In this document: piece after piece, positions 37,536 through 48,413 of the stretch | Layout: every line of letters starts with the position of its first letter | How positions within the stretch are numbered: the first letter of the stretch is position 1 | Source of the DNA: an uncultured Lachnospiraceae bacterium | GTDB lineage: Bacteria > Bacillota > Clostridia > Lachnospirales > Lachnospiraceae | Reading direction: 5' to 3' | Assembly (NCBI GenBank): GCA_945919075.1 | Contig: CAMEIX010000008.1 | Coordinates: forward strand, 1 to 64,000 | DNA: 64,000 bases | The notes under the pieces: generated by a model | The model's input: the letters and a program-made list of their open reading frames with translations, nothing else | What the model was told of the DNA's origin: nothing | Databases searched by the model: none | Position numbers and translations under genes: made by a program

Positions 37536-39191
37536 TTAATTTAAGAAGTTCTTTAGATACTCTCTCAAATTATCATCAACTGCATAAACATAAGTTCCAT
37601 TTATACCACGTGTCATTAGTGTTAAATAAATATTCAAAAGATACTGCCTCATCGAAGCTTCTCCTTCAGATTTTGTAAAACTATCTCTTAATTCTTTTCT
37701 ATTTACTTCAACACGTTTCTTCTCTAAATCATAATAAATCTCTTTGCCAAATATTACACCCGCATAATTCAAATCAAATCCTTGGCTTTTATGTATGCTC
37801 AGAACCGTATTAGAATCCCCTTTCCTCTTGGTGCTATACCAATGGAAAGTTTTTCCTTCAATTATTATTTCTTCTTCAATTCCCCAACCTGGTCCACATA
37901 CCACCGAGCTAAGACCTTCTTCATCATTTTTCTCATGAATTATCAAAAACAGTTCTTCTATATTATCAATAACCTTTGCTTGATAATTATCAATTATTTT
38001 GTAATCTCTAATCGAAAAGTTTTCCTTTTCTAAAATATCCTTGACATAATCATAATATCCGTTACCGCCTTTACATCTCATCTGCGAAATAAGCTTATAA
38101 TATGCAAACAAATGTGGTCTACATATTTCTTCAAATCGTATTTTGTCAATATCTGTTGCTCTTATAGATTGTAATTCATCATAAAATATAATTTGTAAGC
38201 GACTACTTCTGATTATCCAATCAAGTTCTGTGTATGCAGATACATCTCTCGTAAATTGTTCTAACATGAGAGACTGATTAATTTGATCAAACTTTTTATA
38301 AATATGAGCGCCAGGTAAATGATGCCTCCTATAAAGCCTATGTGCTTCATCAACAATAAGAACATCATAATAATCCTTCACAACATCTTCAGGCGCTAAT
38401 ATCATCTCTTCGGACAACCCATCAATTGAACTAAAAATTTTTTTCATTGTTTCACGCAATTCATGCATAGGAACAACAAATCCTATTTTTCTTATACCAT
38501 TTATTTTTACTGAAAGTCTTCTTACTAAATCAGAAAACTCCACATCATCGATATACATCCACGTCTTTTTATTGCGGTTTATATCTACTAATAATTTCAC
38601 AAGATAAACAGCCAAAATCGTTTTTCCGGTACCAGCTCCACCAATCACCTGTATCATAGATTTTTTTGTCGCGCAATTTATCGTATATATTTTTTTCAGT
38701 ATCTCATATGTCGCGTTTTGTTGTTCATAATTCAAGGTCTTATATGGTGAAAACTTAAATAATTCCGAATTTTCAATATCAAGTATACTTTTCTTCACAA
38801 TGCCGCGCTTTAAAAGAATTTGCCAGATATCCTTAAAATCATCTTCGTAAGCTTCTTTGTAAAAATAATTGTGATTAACAACTCCCGCATTTCCATTAAC
38901 TAATTCTCTTGAGCCTTCCGATCCCATATACTTTATCAAAAAAGACTCCAAATCAAGAACAACTGACTTGTTAAAAGTCTTATTGCTAATCAAACAAATA
39001 TCTGTAAAGTCATTAAACTCAATTTCTTGCAAATGTTGCTCCGTACGTCTCACCGCATCCAAGGTTTCTCCTACATACATACTTTTTGAATTATATATGA
39101 TATATACACTAGGCCAATTTATGCCATAATGCCACTCTTTAATCTTAGATATAACATTTTTGTCATATGTGAAGTTAACAACGGATGTCAT
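37536..39191 (-). CDS. GIY-YIG nuclease fused to DUF2075-type helicase/ATPase
   Basis: N-terminal SVYIIYNSKSMYVGETLDAVRRTEQHL (GIY-YIG-like); VIGGAGTGKTILAVYLVKLL Walker A; VDEAHRLYRRHH; TVLSIHKSQGFDLNYAGVI. Confidence 0.85.
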   Translation of the reverse strand: MTSVVNFTYDKNVISKIKEWHYGINWPSVYIIYNSKSMYVGETLDAVRRTEQHLQEIEFNDFTDICLISNKTFNKSVVLDLESFLIKYMGSEGSRELVNGNAGVVNHNYFYKEAYEDDFKDIWQILLKRGIVKKSILDIENSELFKFSPYKTLNYEQQNATYEILKKIYTINCATKKSMIQVIGGAGTGKTILAVYLVKLLVDINRNKKTWMYIDDVEFSDLVRRLSVKINGIRKIGFVVPMHELRETMKKIFSSIDGLSEEMILAPEDVVKDYYDVLIVDEAHRLYRRHHLPGAHIYKKFDQINQSLMLEQFTRDVSAYTELDWIIRSSRLQIIFYDELQSIRATDIDKIRFEEICRPHLFAYYKLISQMRCKGGNGYYDYVKDILEKENFSIRDYKIIDNYQAKVIDNIEELFLIIHEKNDEEGLSSVVCGPGWGIEEEIIIEGKTFHWYSTKRKGDSNTVLSIHKSQGFDLNYAGVIFGKEIYYDLEKKRVEVNRKELRDSFTKSEGEASMRQYLLNIYLTLMTRGINGTYVYAVDDNLREYLKNFLN

Positions 39192-39203
39192 ATTTTCACC
39201 TTC

Positions 39204-40802
39204 TTACTGTTTCTCATTTTTATCTAATACATTAGCAATCTTTTTCGCAATTGCTTTGGCCATAATTGGTGGAACTGCATTACCTACTTGTTGATATTGC
39301 TTATCCTTCGTTCCACAAAAGACAAACGAATCCGGGAAAGTCTGTAATCGCGCCGCTTCCCTAACGCTTATAGCCCTGTCCAATGTAGGATGAATCCACA
39401 TGGACTTTCTCACATTAACTACTGTTCCACTAGGTTCATCATAATTTAATCTCAGATATATTGTATTTTGCGTCCTACTCACATCCGTATATGTATTAGA
39501 TTTAAGAGCATCATTCAATGCATGAAAATTCTGTCCTTGCTTTAATGCCTTAAATCGTTCCATAGCTATGCTTGTTGTTTTTGTAACTATATGATTCTTT
39601 AATACAGTTGTATTTCTTAACTGCCTTCCTAATACACTTATTTCTTCAACGTTTCCGATGTTTGTGCCTTTATCTTCTTCTAACGAATATACCGGCGTGA
39701 CATCTTCCAAATCTTCAATTGCATCTCGTACAGTTCTATATTGATCCTCATCAAAACTACCGATTGGTAACGCAATTTTATCAGAAATTTTCTTCTTTAC
39801 ACCTACTATTACAAATCTCATTCTCTTTTGAGGTGCTCCGTAGTCTGCAGCACATAGAACTTTGCTGTTTAAAACATAGCCATTATCGTCGGATTGCAAA
39901 ATCGACGACAAATAATCATATACAGCATATGAACGAATGCAAGCAACAATATTTTTTCCGCCCAAATATTTCTCTACTACCAATTCATTATCAAATATTT
40001 CTTTTGCTTTTCCAAGCATTCTTTGAATCATAATTGCTTGTTCTATATTAGCCAAAATCATGTTTGCTGTAACTTCTCCATTATAGTACTTCTTTATAAT
40101 TTCGAATGCTTTATAACTCTCTTTTTCGATATAATCTCTATTGCCATTATCAATATACTCTTCTGAAAACTTCAACAGTTTTTTCTTATGCTTTTCTAAG
40201 GCTTTCACCAGTTTCTCCGAATTTTTACATGCTTTAAAAATAATATTCATTTCAAAATAATGCTCTTCTGACCACAGGTATTGATTTATTTTAGCCTTAT
40301 CACTTACTATCTCTAAGGCACCTTCAAACATATATTCTTCATCAAGCAATAATATTTCTGTTTCTTTTGTCGGAATATTATACTTAGCAACAATATTCTT
40401 ATCTTTTTTATCTAAATAGAACCTGTGCACATCAGACTTAAGCATGCTTACATTTTCCATAACAAAGGCTTTTGGTTGCAATTCAACAATTGCACGTATA
40501 TATTGCTTCACAAGCATATTATTTTGACTAATTGCATGATTACGCTGTCTATTGGCATTTGAAAATCCTTGACATGGCGGACCCCCAATAACAACATCAA
40601 TTTTTCCATATTGTTTTTCTAATTCCTTGTAATCTGCTCCGCAAACATCTCCCCTAACATCCACTTTCGGATGATTTAAACGATATGTTTCCTGCATATT
40701 GGGATTATTTTCAAATGCTACTTTTATCTCAAACTTCTGTGTTTGCATAAAACCTAGACTCAATCCTCCAGCTCCCGCAAATAAATCGACTACTTTATAC
40801 AC
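39204..40802 (-). CDS. DNA (cytosine-5) methyltransferase
   Basis: VDLFAGAGGLSLGF, IGGPPCQGFSNANRQR, MENV, SVREAARLQTFPDSFVF, QVGNAVPP. Confidence 0.96.
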   Translation of the reverse strand: MYKVVDLFAGAGGLSLGFMQTQKFEIKVAFENNPNMQETYRLNHPKVDVRGDVCGADYKELEKQYGKIDVVIGGPPCQGFSNANRQRNHAISQNNMLVKQYIRAIVELQPKAFVMENVSMLKSDVHRFYLDKKDKNIVAKYNIPTKETEILLLDEEYMFEGALEIVSDKAKINQYLWSEEHYFEMNIIFKACKNSEKLVKALEKHKKKLLKFSEEYIDNGNRDYIEKESYKAFEIIKKYYNGEVTANMILANIEQAIMIQRMLGKAKEIFDNELVVEKYLGGKNIVACIRSYAVYDYLSSILQSDDNGYVLNSKVLCAADYGAPQKRMRFVIVGVKKKISDKIALPIGSFDEDQYRTVRDAIEDLEDVTPVYSLEEDKGTNIGNVEEISVLGRQLRNTTVLKNHIVTKTTSIAMERFKALKQGQNFHALNDALKSNTYTDVSRTQNTIYLRLNYDEPSGTVVNVRKSMWIHPTLDRAISVREAARLQTFPDSFVFCGTKDKQYQQVGNAVPPIMAKAIAKKIANVLDKNEKQ

Positions 40803-40819
40803 ATCTTTGCTCCTTTGGG

Positions 40820-42895
40820 TTATATTTTAAAACCTTCTTGTATTGCTCTCTCTAACAAATTAAGTAATTTTTTACTCTGAACAGAATTAGGAATTTTTGA
40901 AGGTATTTTACATGCTATTGATAGAGCAGCTATATCTGCAGTACTCACTAAATGGTTATTAACAGCAAACTCCGATATTTTTTCCCAATCATCTGCCGAA
41001 TATTTTACTACCTCTACTTGTGCATTTATGTCATTTGTTATCCGTTGTTCTTTCTTAGCAAATTTTTCAGCTGTTTTTACTTCGTCAAGAGTCATCAAAT
41101 AATTCTCTATATCCCTTGGCAATGAATAATTCATATTTTTCACAGCCTCCCAACACTCATTTCTTTTACACCATTGTGTAACATTTATTACTCTTCGATT
41201 GGGATCTGTTATCTTATAAAATACTTTTTCTGATATATCAATCAATATATTAGCAACAATTTCTGGTACTTCTTGTTTATTCCATATATATATTAAATCC
41301 AAATCCATTCCTTGAAACTGTTCCTTTAGCAATTTATGAAAAAGCGCGACTGTATAATAGATAACATTTGCACGATATCCCCCTTCATACCATCCTTGCT
41401 TTGGAATCTGTTTTTCCAACAACTGGAACATTAATAACAATGCTGCCGTTGCTTGAAAATATCTTTCATTAAACTGTGTATCATTTTTCTCCCATTCATC
41501 ATTTATCCATTCTGCAAATGACGTAAAATTAGTTTGGGCACCTTTACTCACAGTTTGAGGATTTCCGCGCCAAGTATTTTGTACCTTTGCCAAATCAGTT
41601 TTCTTAATCACCTTGTTTTTAGGATGTTGCAATTCAAATTGTTTCTTTTTAGCAGGGGTCAGTCGCATTTGTTCCTGTAGATACTGACCTCTAGCACGCT
41701 CATAAAACCATTTTGTTTCATATTGTGCACCAGAACTTGCCGGTGCAAACATATGTCTTGAAATCTGCTCCATTCTTCGATGAAATGGATGCGAAGCAAA
41801 GAAATCTGCATCACTAACTTTATTCTGGCTATTAGATGATCTGGATATATTTCTAATCAACTCATCTGTTTCTTCCTGTGTTGTTTCATCTATAGCCGTA
41901 AGTTTCATTTGTACATAAATATTATCAAGTAGTGCCTTATCCTTGTATCTTGCATTCGATATGGATGCTGTTGTTTGACCGCCATTAATAATCTGAAAAT
42001 CTCTCGCAAACTTTATGAATTTCCCCTGATTTGTTGATTCAATTTGTACATCTATAGCAGTTGCTGATATTCCATTATTAAATGCAAAAAACATTTCTGG
42101 TGAATTCAGAATTGTTGCTCTGATTTTCTTATTTACAGCTACTTTAGTTGATAAAAACGACCGGACATTTCCTTCTAGTAATTTACTGCCATATTTATCA
42201 TAAATATCTGCCAATACCTTTCCCGGGATTACACCTAAATAGCTACTATACTGATCAGTCACAGCCGAACTAGCTTCCAAACATGGTATTCCACTTTCGC
42301 AGTATTCAGTAAAATCAATTTCTATAACTTGTCTTCCTTGTTCAGAACAACATACTCTAAACAAACGCTCTATATCCCAAATTTGCCCTTCAACAGGTAT
42401 TCCGTTACAGTCTTCTATATCAATTGTTTTAATTGCAGAACTCATGTCTGCATTAGTAAAAATAAATAATCTATATTTTCTGACTTTATCCCTTGTTGAG
42501 CGGAGCATATCAACTAAATCTGAACATGGCGTGCTTATTTCTATCTCTTTATAAAGATCTGTATTTGTGGCAATATCAATAAAATATCGAAGCTGTTTGA
42601 ACATTGTTTTGGCGCTAGTATTTGTTAATGTTCTGTCTTCTTCAATTCCAACATAATCCGCAACAATAAGATTCATTGTGTAATCAAACTCATCTAATAC
42701 ATAACCATCCACACGATACTTATGACTTCCTTTTTGACCTTTATAGAACGAAGGATAAAATTCTGGTATGACTTCCGTATCTATTAGATACTGTGCCATA
42801 TTTTCTACAAATGACGCACAAGAGCCTTCTCCGGTAACCGAAGCCGCTACTTTCGCACTTTCTAAAAAATCTTTTTTAAACTCTTGTGAATCCAT
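40820..42895 (-). CDS. AIPR family (abortive infection phage resistance) protein
   Basis: FFAFNNGISATAIDVQ, FQIINGGQTTASISNARYKD, YVQMKLTAIDETTQEETDELIRNISRSSNSQNKVSDADFFASHPFHRRMEQ. Confidence 0.9.
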   Translation of the reverse strand: MDSQEFKKDFLESAKVAASVTGEGSCASFVENMAQYLIDTEVIPEFYPSFYKGQKGSHKYRVDGYVLDEFDYTMNLIVADYVGIEEDRTLTNTSAKTMFKQLRYFIDIATNTDLYKEIEISTPCSDLVDMLRSTRDKVRKYRLFIFTNADMSSAIKTIDIEDCNGIPVEGQIWDIERLFRVCCSEQGRQVIEIDFTEYCESGIPCLEASSAVTDQYSSYLGVIPGKVLADIYDKYGSKLLEGNVRSFLSTKVAVNKKIRATILNSPEMFFAFNNGISATAIDVQIESTNQGKFIKFARDFQIINGGQTTASISNARYKDKALLDNIYVQMKLTAIDETTQEETDELIRNISRSSNSQNKVSDADFFASHPFHRRMEQISRHMFAPASSGAQYETKWFYERARGQYLQEQMRLTPAKKKQFELQHPKNKVIKKTDLAKVQNTWRGNPQTVSKGAQTNFTSFAEWINDEWEKNDTQFNERYFQATAALLLMFQLLEKQIPKQGWYEGGYRANVIYYTVALFHKLLKEQFQGMDLDLIYIWNKQEVPEIVANILIDISEKVFYKITDPNRRVINVTQWCKRNECWEAVKNMNYSLPRDIENYLMTLDEVKTAEKFAKKEQRITNDINAQVEVVKYSADDWEKISEFAVNNHLVSTADIAALSIACKIPSKIPNSVQSKKLLNLLERAIQEGFKI

Positions 42896-42898
42896 AGA

Positions 42899-43819
42899 CT
42901 ACCTCCTGTATTTTTCTATTGCCGCCAAAGATAATTCATATTTGCATGATACAATTTCTGAAGAAACATTATTTCCAACTAATTTAGGGAATGAATCATT
43001 GACAATGTATTCTCTTTCTTCTATAAATCTAAATTGATTTTCCCGATATTCATTTTCATGATTTTTCCTATAACCATACTTATATAACTTTAAATCAAAT
43101 CGGTCTAAATATCTTGCGTTATTTTCCAGTTTTGTTTTAATTTCACTTACAACATCTACCAGAGATATTCTATCATCTCCAGCAGTTGTACTTTCTATGA
43201 TATATACAACTAGATTTCCTTCCATCTCCTGCTGCAGTTGTTGTAAAGAAGATATATGTACGGTCTCTGAAGCCAAAGAAACACATTTTATTTCTGCCCA
43301 TTCTGATTGAAACAAATAATCCTGATCACTACCATCTGGTCCAGCCCATGAATCTACAGCCGCCTCAGTTCCAATATCATCTATCATTTTTGACAAATAG
43401 ATCAACTCGCCCAATAATCCTTTTTGCCTTTGAAATGACATTACACTCTTATTTTCATATTGTAAAAGTTTTTGCCATGTCATGTATCGATGTATCAATG
43501 AATTAAGAGCATTTTCTTCTTTTGAACTATACTCAATCATGTCCCAACATAATCGAAGAAATTCTTCTTCAAATGACGGATGAACTAACTGAAACTCCAA
43601 TACCCACGATTGATTCTTAAGTTGAATATTAGAAACTTTTACAGCAAATGATGATGGGATGTTTTTTATTATTCCTGTATCCATAACGACAAAGCTTTTA
43701 TAAGAACTTTGCGAATAACCAATTTGCAAATCCAACGGGTGTTCTATTCCCAATTTCAGAAAGCCATTACCTACAGCAGGCATATTATCCCATTTTTCTT
43801 TCAGCTCATCAAATTTCAT
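42899..43819 (-). CDS. PD-(D/E)XK motif protein (DUF4420-like)
   Basis: QKGLLGELIYLSKMIDDIGTEAAVDSWAGPDGSDQDYLFQSEWAEIKCVSLASETVHISSLQQL; start chosen at internal Met of ORF 42899..43837. Confidence 0.85.
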   Translation of the reverse strand: MKFDELKEKWDNMPAVGNGFLKLGIEHPLDLQIGYSQSSYKSFVVMDTGIIKNIPSSFAVKVSNIQLKNQSWVLEFQLVHPSFEEEFLRLCWDMIEYSSKEENALNSLIHRYMTWQKLLQYENKSVMSFQRQKGLLGELIYLSKMIDDIGTEAAVDSWAGPDGSDQDYLFQSEWAEIKCVSLASETVHISSLQQLQQEMEGNLVVYIIESTTAGDDRISLVDVVSEIKTKLENNARYLDRFDLKLYKYGYRKNHENEYRENQFRFIEEREYIVNDSFPKLVGNNVSSEIVSCKYELSLAAIEKYRR

Positions 43820-46574
43820 TATCGTCATCCTCTTCACTAATATCCTCTACCGTAAAATAATTCTTCAACTCTGTTGTATTCACAATATAATTAGCACTCT
43901 TCTCTGCTTTTCCACCGGGAAATCCTAAACCAATTGCATAAAAATACTTAGGATATCCCTTTAATTTATCATTTGTGTTTTTTAACAAATGGATTAATAT
44001 CAATGGATTTCTTCCAGAAATAAGATATGTTTTGTCGGTAGCTTTCCCCTTAGCTTCTTTTCTAAGATTTATTATAACATCTTTCTCAAGGCCTATCTTC
44101 GTACAACCACCTGCGCCCACTCTTACGTGTCTATCATTAACCTTTAACATTTTATCAAATGTACTATCACTAGTAATATTCCTTTTTTCTGCATGTAAGG
44201 AAATACTTTCTTCTTCGGTTAATTTCAATATATACTCTTCATCATCTGAACCAGTCGGAATCGCAAGATCCCACATTTCCAACGAATCGTCATTTTCTAT
44301 AAACTCTGCTAAAGCAATTGATTGAAAATTCAGATTCCATGGATGCGACTTGTAACCTCTAATCAGATCAGCAATCTTATCTCTTGATACATCTTTCCAT
44401 ATATATGCTTTTGTAAAATCATCATAATACTTTTTAATTCTTTCTTCTGCATGAATAGACTTAATTGTACGTTCACATAATGTGTTGTTGTCTATAATAA
44501 TATCAACATCGTTCCAAAGTCTTGCTGTTTCAATCATTCTCTTTGACAATGTTATGGGTACATTAACTGCTGTTCCACTTCTCATCTTATTTCTAGCAGT
44601 CACAATTAGTGCCCCCGGATCCTGTCTCACCTTTAATCCGAAATCTTCCGGTGTCATATTTTGTTTTGCCATATGTCTGAGTTCTTTTTTTAACTCATTA
44701 AAAGCATCTGTAATATACGCATACCAACCTACGGCATCTTCACCCATCCATATCTTAAATAAATCATCATAATTATTACGGTATCCAAACCAACGTCCCA
44801 TCTGTAATAATGTATCATACATCATTGTATTTCTGTAAAAATAGCTTACACACAATCCTTCAAGCGTAAGACCTCTAGATAAGCTGTTACCTCCCACTGC
44901 TATTACTCGCATTCCAATTTCTTTATAATTATAATAATCCAAGCTTTTTGCACCAGTTTTTTGGTTAACCGGGCGCACTTCTATTCTTCTAACTGCTTTA
45001 AACAGATACTCTTTGAGCAAGCACTCCCACGTCAATCCTGCTACAGTTTCCAATTTATATTTATCCCAGATATAGTTTAGTTTTCGGATGTTGTTTATCT
45101 TCATAGCCTGTTGTACTGGTAATTGTGAGTAATTTTCCAAATCCGACTTGATTTGTCCCATATACTCTTCTATCAATTCAGCAGTTACATTTTGTACATT
45201 AGTAAAACGACTTACATTTACCATCATTGAACGATGTTGATTTGCATCATATCTGAAATCCGAAATAGCATTAACCAGACAAAAATATCCTATTGCCTCA
45301 TACAATGACGGTGGCAAATCATATAATTCGTCAGCCAATTCTTTTTTATGTTTAAATACAAAAAAGTCTTCCTGCTCATCATTTTTTATTTCAATTATGG
45401 AACTTCCATATTCACCCTCTTGTCTTTCATTCCAATCATCTTCATTTCCATTACCAAAAATTTTGTCCGCACCAATATAGCTATCTGGAGTCGGCAATAA
45501 TGTCAAAAAATGTCTTGGAAATAAATCTTTAGCAGCGCCATCATCTGCAATCTGGGGATCAATAAAAATATTAGCAAACGGTGTCGCCGTTATTCCTAAA
45601 TATGTAGCTTGCTTAAACGCCCTTAATATCTTATTTATTGCCGCATTTATTGCAGTTGGATCCATCTCATCTGAATTTGTATTTACCGATGCATTATCTG
45701 CCTCATCATCAATCAACAACATCGGTAAATTTAGCACATCTTCATCTTTTGTTAACCACTTAAACAAATTATTCAATACACTTTTATTCTTTTTCACAAC
45801 AAATAAAGCTGTACCTTTTAAGTCATTCAAGTTAAGCCCATTAGATTTAATGACACTAGCATTAAAATCCGTCTGTACTGACGTAAAGCGTGTAATTCTT
45901 TTGTCCTGAGCAAATGGTGGTATTTTACCTACACCCACCGGAATATTTCTCATTGAACTATCGGCTTTTTTATCCAAAGAATATTTACTATCAAGACCTA
46001 CAAATTCCGCATCTAATCGCTCTTGAGTTTGTATTCTAAGGTTTTCCATCATTCCGGCTAATACAATGATTACTTTATATCCTGCATCTGTGGCCTTATT
46101 ACATATTGCTGTATATGTAGCTGTTTTTCCCGATTGCACATCTCCAAGCAAAAGACCTCTTCTCTGAAACGGATTTTCACTCTTCGGGTTTCCCAAATCA
46201 TCCATAACATCTTCTGTTGTATTATGCAGTCTTTCTACTACAGGTTTGCTCCATTTTTTTATGTTTGATAAGTAGTCCTTATATCTATTCCAAAAAAATC
46301 CGTCATTAACACTTGCCTTATACCAACCATATTGGTGCGCACTATCTCTTTTTCTCAAAGTATCCGCATATCCAATGCTATGTAATATATTTTCCGGCAG
46401 GCGCTTCTTGATACTTTCAAATTCTTCATCAGTAACAGGATATAATGTTTTGAATACCTCACGTAATGCATCGGCTTCTGAATATATCTGGTCAACAGTA
46501 GGGAGCTTATTTGTAAACTTAGTTTCAATAATCTGTCGTATTTGATTAAACATAATTTCCATATTTTTTGTCAT
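43809..46574 (-). CDS. Z1 domain SF2 helicase-like endonuclease
   Basis: GLLLGDVQSGKTATYTAICNKA, LLIDDEADNASVNTNSDE, YLGITATPFANIFIDP, GGNSLSRGLTLEGLCVSYFYRNTMMYDTLLQMGRWFGYR. Confidence 0.95.
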   Translation of the reverse strand: MTKNMEIMFNQIRQIIETKFTNKLPTVDQIYSEADALREVFKTLYPVTDEEFESIKKRLPENILHSIGYADTLRKRDSAHQYGWYKASVNDGFFWNRYKDYLSNIKKWSKPVVERLHNTTEDVMDDLGNPKSENPFQRRGLLLGDVQSGKTATYTAICNKATDAGYKVIIVLAGMMENLRIQTQERLDAEFVGLDSKYSLDKKADSSMRNIPVGVGKIPPFAQDKRITRFTSVQTDFNASVIKSNGLNLNDLKGTALFVVKKNKSVLNNLFKWLTKDEDVLNLPMLLIDDEADNASVNTNSDEMDPTAINAAINKILRAFKQATYLGITATPFANIFIDPQIADDGAAKDLFPRHFLTLLPTPDSYIGADKIFGNGNEDDWNERQEGEYGSSIIEIKNDEQEDFFVFKHKKELADELYDLPPSLYEAIGYFCLVNAISDFRYDANQHRSMMVNVSRFTNVQNVTAELIEEYMGQIKSDLENYSQLPVQQAMKINNIRKLNYIWDKYKLETVAGLTWECLLKEYLFKAVRRIEVRPVNQKTGAKSLDYYNYKEIGMRVIAVGGNSLSRGLTLEGLCVSYFYRNTMMYDTLLQMGRWFGYRNNYDDLFKIWMGEDAVGWYAYITDAFNELKKELRHMAKQNMTPEDFGLKVRQDPGALIVTARNKMRSGTAVNVPITLSKRMIETARLWNDVDIIIDNNTLCERTIKSIHAEERIKKYYDDFTKAYIWKDVSRDKIADLIRGYKSHPWNLNFQSIALAEFIENDDSLEMWDLAIPTGSDDEEYILKLTEEESISLHAEKRNITSDSTFDKMLKVNDRHVRVGAGGCTKIGLEKDVIINLRKEAKGKATDKTYLISGRNPLILIHLLKNTNDKLKGYPKYFYAIGLGFPGGKAEKSANYIVNTTELKNYFTVEDISEEDDDNEI

Positions 46575-48031
46575 GATAGTATACCTTCTTTCAATGCTTT
46601 ATCTATTTCTTCAACATAATTGCAAAATGGTTCTGTCTTCTTTAGCATATCAATCATATCCGAATGCAAACTAGCTTCCGTCGTTTTCAATATTTCACGC
46701 AACATTATAATTATTTCTGCACTATCTATATCTTTATCATTTTCAATTTTTTCATCATTTGTCAAATCCAAATATAATGAGTTAAGAGGTATATTTTCCT
46801 CTATCTGTTTCATCAATAATAACAATCTGCTTGCAATTTCAGTATTTTCATTCTGTATCTCAACAAGTAATGGGTAATCTCTATTAATTTCATACATAAA
46901 CCCGCCATTCCTTGTTCTATATCTATTCCAAACATGTACTACTGAATCATCCATTTCTCTTTTTCCTCTGTACGTCCATGTTCGCTTGCTTTTCTCCGCC
47001 AAACGCTCTATAACACTTTTAAGGTTATTTCGCACTTCCGCTGGTGGAATTGCAGAAGATTTTTTTATATCTAAGGTCCAAAGGTCATCTAAGTCATTGG
47101 GAATATCCACCCTTATCCTTGCTAACTTAGACATTTCACCCTGCCGCATCATTCGAAACCATGTCCCCCACACTAATAACCTTTTATTTCTGTAGACATA
47201 AAACCCCTGATGCTTTCTAAGTCCTTCTTTTCCACCTAACATCTTTATTTCGTCGGATGTCATTTTAGAAATATGCGGCAAAATATAGGGTCTAACTTCA
47301 ATATGTTTGCCACGCACAACTAATATCTCATCATCCATCGCCTGAACACTTTTAGAGGACAAAAAAGGATCTGTCGGTTCTATCTTAACATTGTTAATCT
47401 GTATTTCTATTTTCTTAAGACCCACCTCACCAGACAAATATCTATGATACACCAGTGACAAATGTTCTCTTACCACATCTATTTTTCTTCCTAATGCTTG
47501 CTCAAAGTTTATTTCTCCCGCTTTTAATCTATCTAAATTTTGCCATATAACCACTGTACCAGAATCATACTTTAACAATTCTTCGACATGTGGCAACTGC
47601 AATATTTCATCTTCATCCAAAATCAACAATGTCCATTTCCCAGTATTTGCAACATAATCTATATCCCATCTTCTAGCTAATAAAACATCTTCTCTTTTTG
47701 TAACAACAGTAAGACTTCTACATTGTGATAATGATGCTGTTTTTAACCCCAAGCCGAATCTTCCTAAATCATCTTTACTACGTTCATCCATTGGATTTTT
47801 ACTACCGTACTGCATTGCAGTAGTTATTTCCTCATCATCCATTCCACGCCCATTATCTAATATTGCCACATATTCTTTATCTACTGGAAAGAAAAACAAG
47901 TCAACTTTGCTTGCTCCTGCAGCAATACTATTATCTATAATATCTGCTACAGCAGCCTCCAATGAATATCCTATAGCTCTTGTTGATTCAATCAACGTTG
48001 GTGCATATGGTGGTAATTCTATTGGCTTCAT
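46571..48031 (-). CDS. GHKL/MORC-like ATPase
   Basis: AAVADIIDNSIAAGASKVDLFF, AILDNGRGMDDEEI, DLGRFGLGLKTASLSQCRSL, MSKLARIRVDIPNDLDDLWTLDIKKSSAIPP; 4-nt overlap with the Z1 gene. Confidence 0.92.
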   Translation of the reverse strand: MKPIELPPYAPTLIESTRAIGYSLEAAVADIIDNSIAAGASKVDLFFFPVDKEYVAILDNGRGMDDEEITTAMQYGSKNPMDERSKDDLGRFGLGLKTASLSQCRSLTVVTKREDVLLARRWDIDYVANTGKWTLLILDEDEILQLPHVEELLKYDSGTVVIWQNLDRLKAGEINFEQALGRKIDVVREHLSLVYHRYLSGEVGLKKIEIQINNVKIEPTDPFLSSKSVQAMDDEILVVRGKHIEVRPYILPHISKMTSDEIKMLGGKEGLRKHQGFYVYRNKRLLVWGTWFRMMRQGEMSKLARIRVDIPNDLDDLWTLDIKKSSAIPPAEVRNNLKSVIERLAEKSKRTWTYRGKREMDDSVVHVWNRYRTRNGGFMYEINRDYPLLVEIQNENTEIASRLLLLMKQIEENIPLNSLYLDLTNDEKIENDKDIDSAEIIIMLREILKTTEASLHSDMIDMLKKTEPFCNYVEEIDKALKEGILS

Positions 48032-48107
48032 AATTACAGACCTCCTTTAGTATTTTCTCAATAATAGCGCAAAATGTGTCCATTATTCAGTACTCTTTTA
48101 TAGTACA

Positions 48108-48293
48108 CTACTTATGATAACTTTTAATGTATTCCCGTATCCACAAACCAATTTCAACTGACGCCGTTTTCCCTTGTTCACGTAGCAAGGACATAAACTC
48201 TTCTTTTACACTAGGTTCAATTGATATTTCAATTTTGGCTGTTTTTATTCTTCCAGCAGGTCTCCCACCATTATTTTTTTTATTATTTGTCAT
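48108..48293 (-). CDS. Small ribbon-helix-helix-like DNA-binding protein
   Basis: MTNNKKNNGGRPAGRIKTAKIEISIEPSVKEEFMSLLREQGKTASVEIGLWIREYIKSYHK; located just upstream of the MORC operon. Confidence 0.65.
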   Translation of the reverse strand: MTNNKKNNGGRPAGRIKTAKIEISIEPSVKEEFMSLLREQGKTASVEIGLWIREYIKSYHK

Positions 48294-48413
48294 GGCAATT
48301 CCCTCCGTCTTATTAAGAATATTATACATGGTTTTTATCATGGTGTAAACCTGTTTTTATCCTATTTTTCCCTATTTTTGAATCACAAAAATAATGCTTA
48401 AGCACAGGGCACC

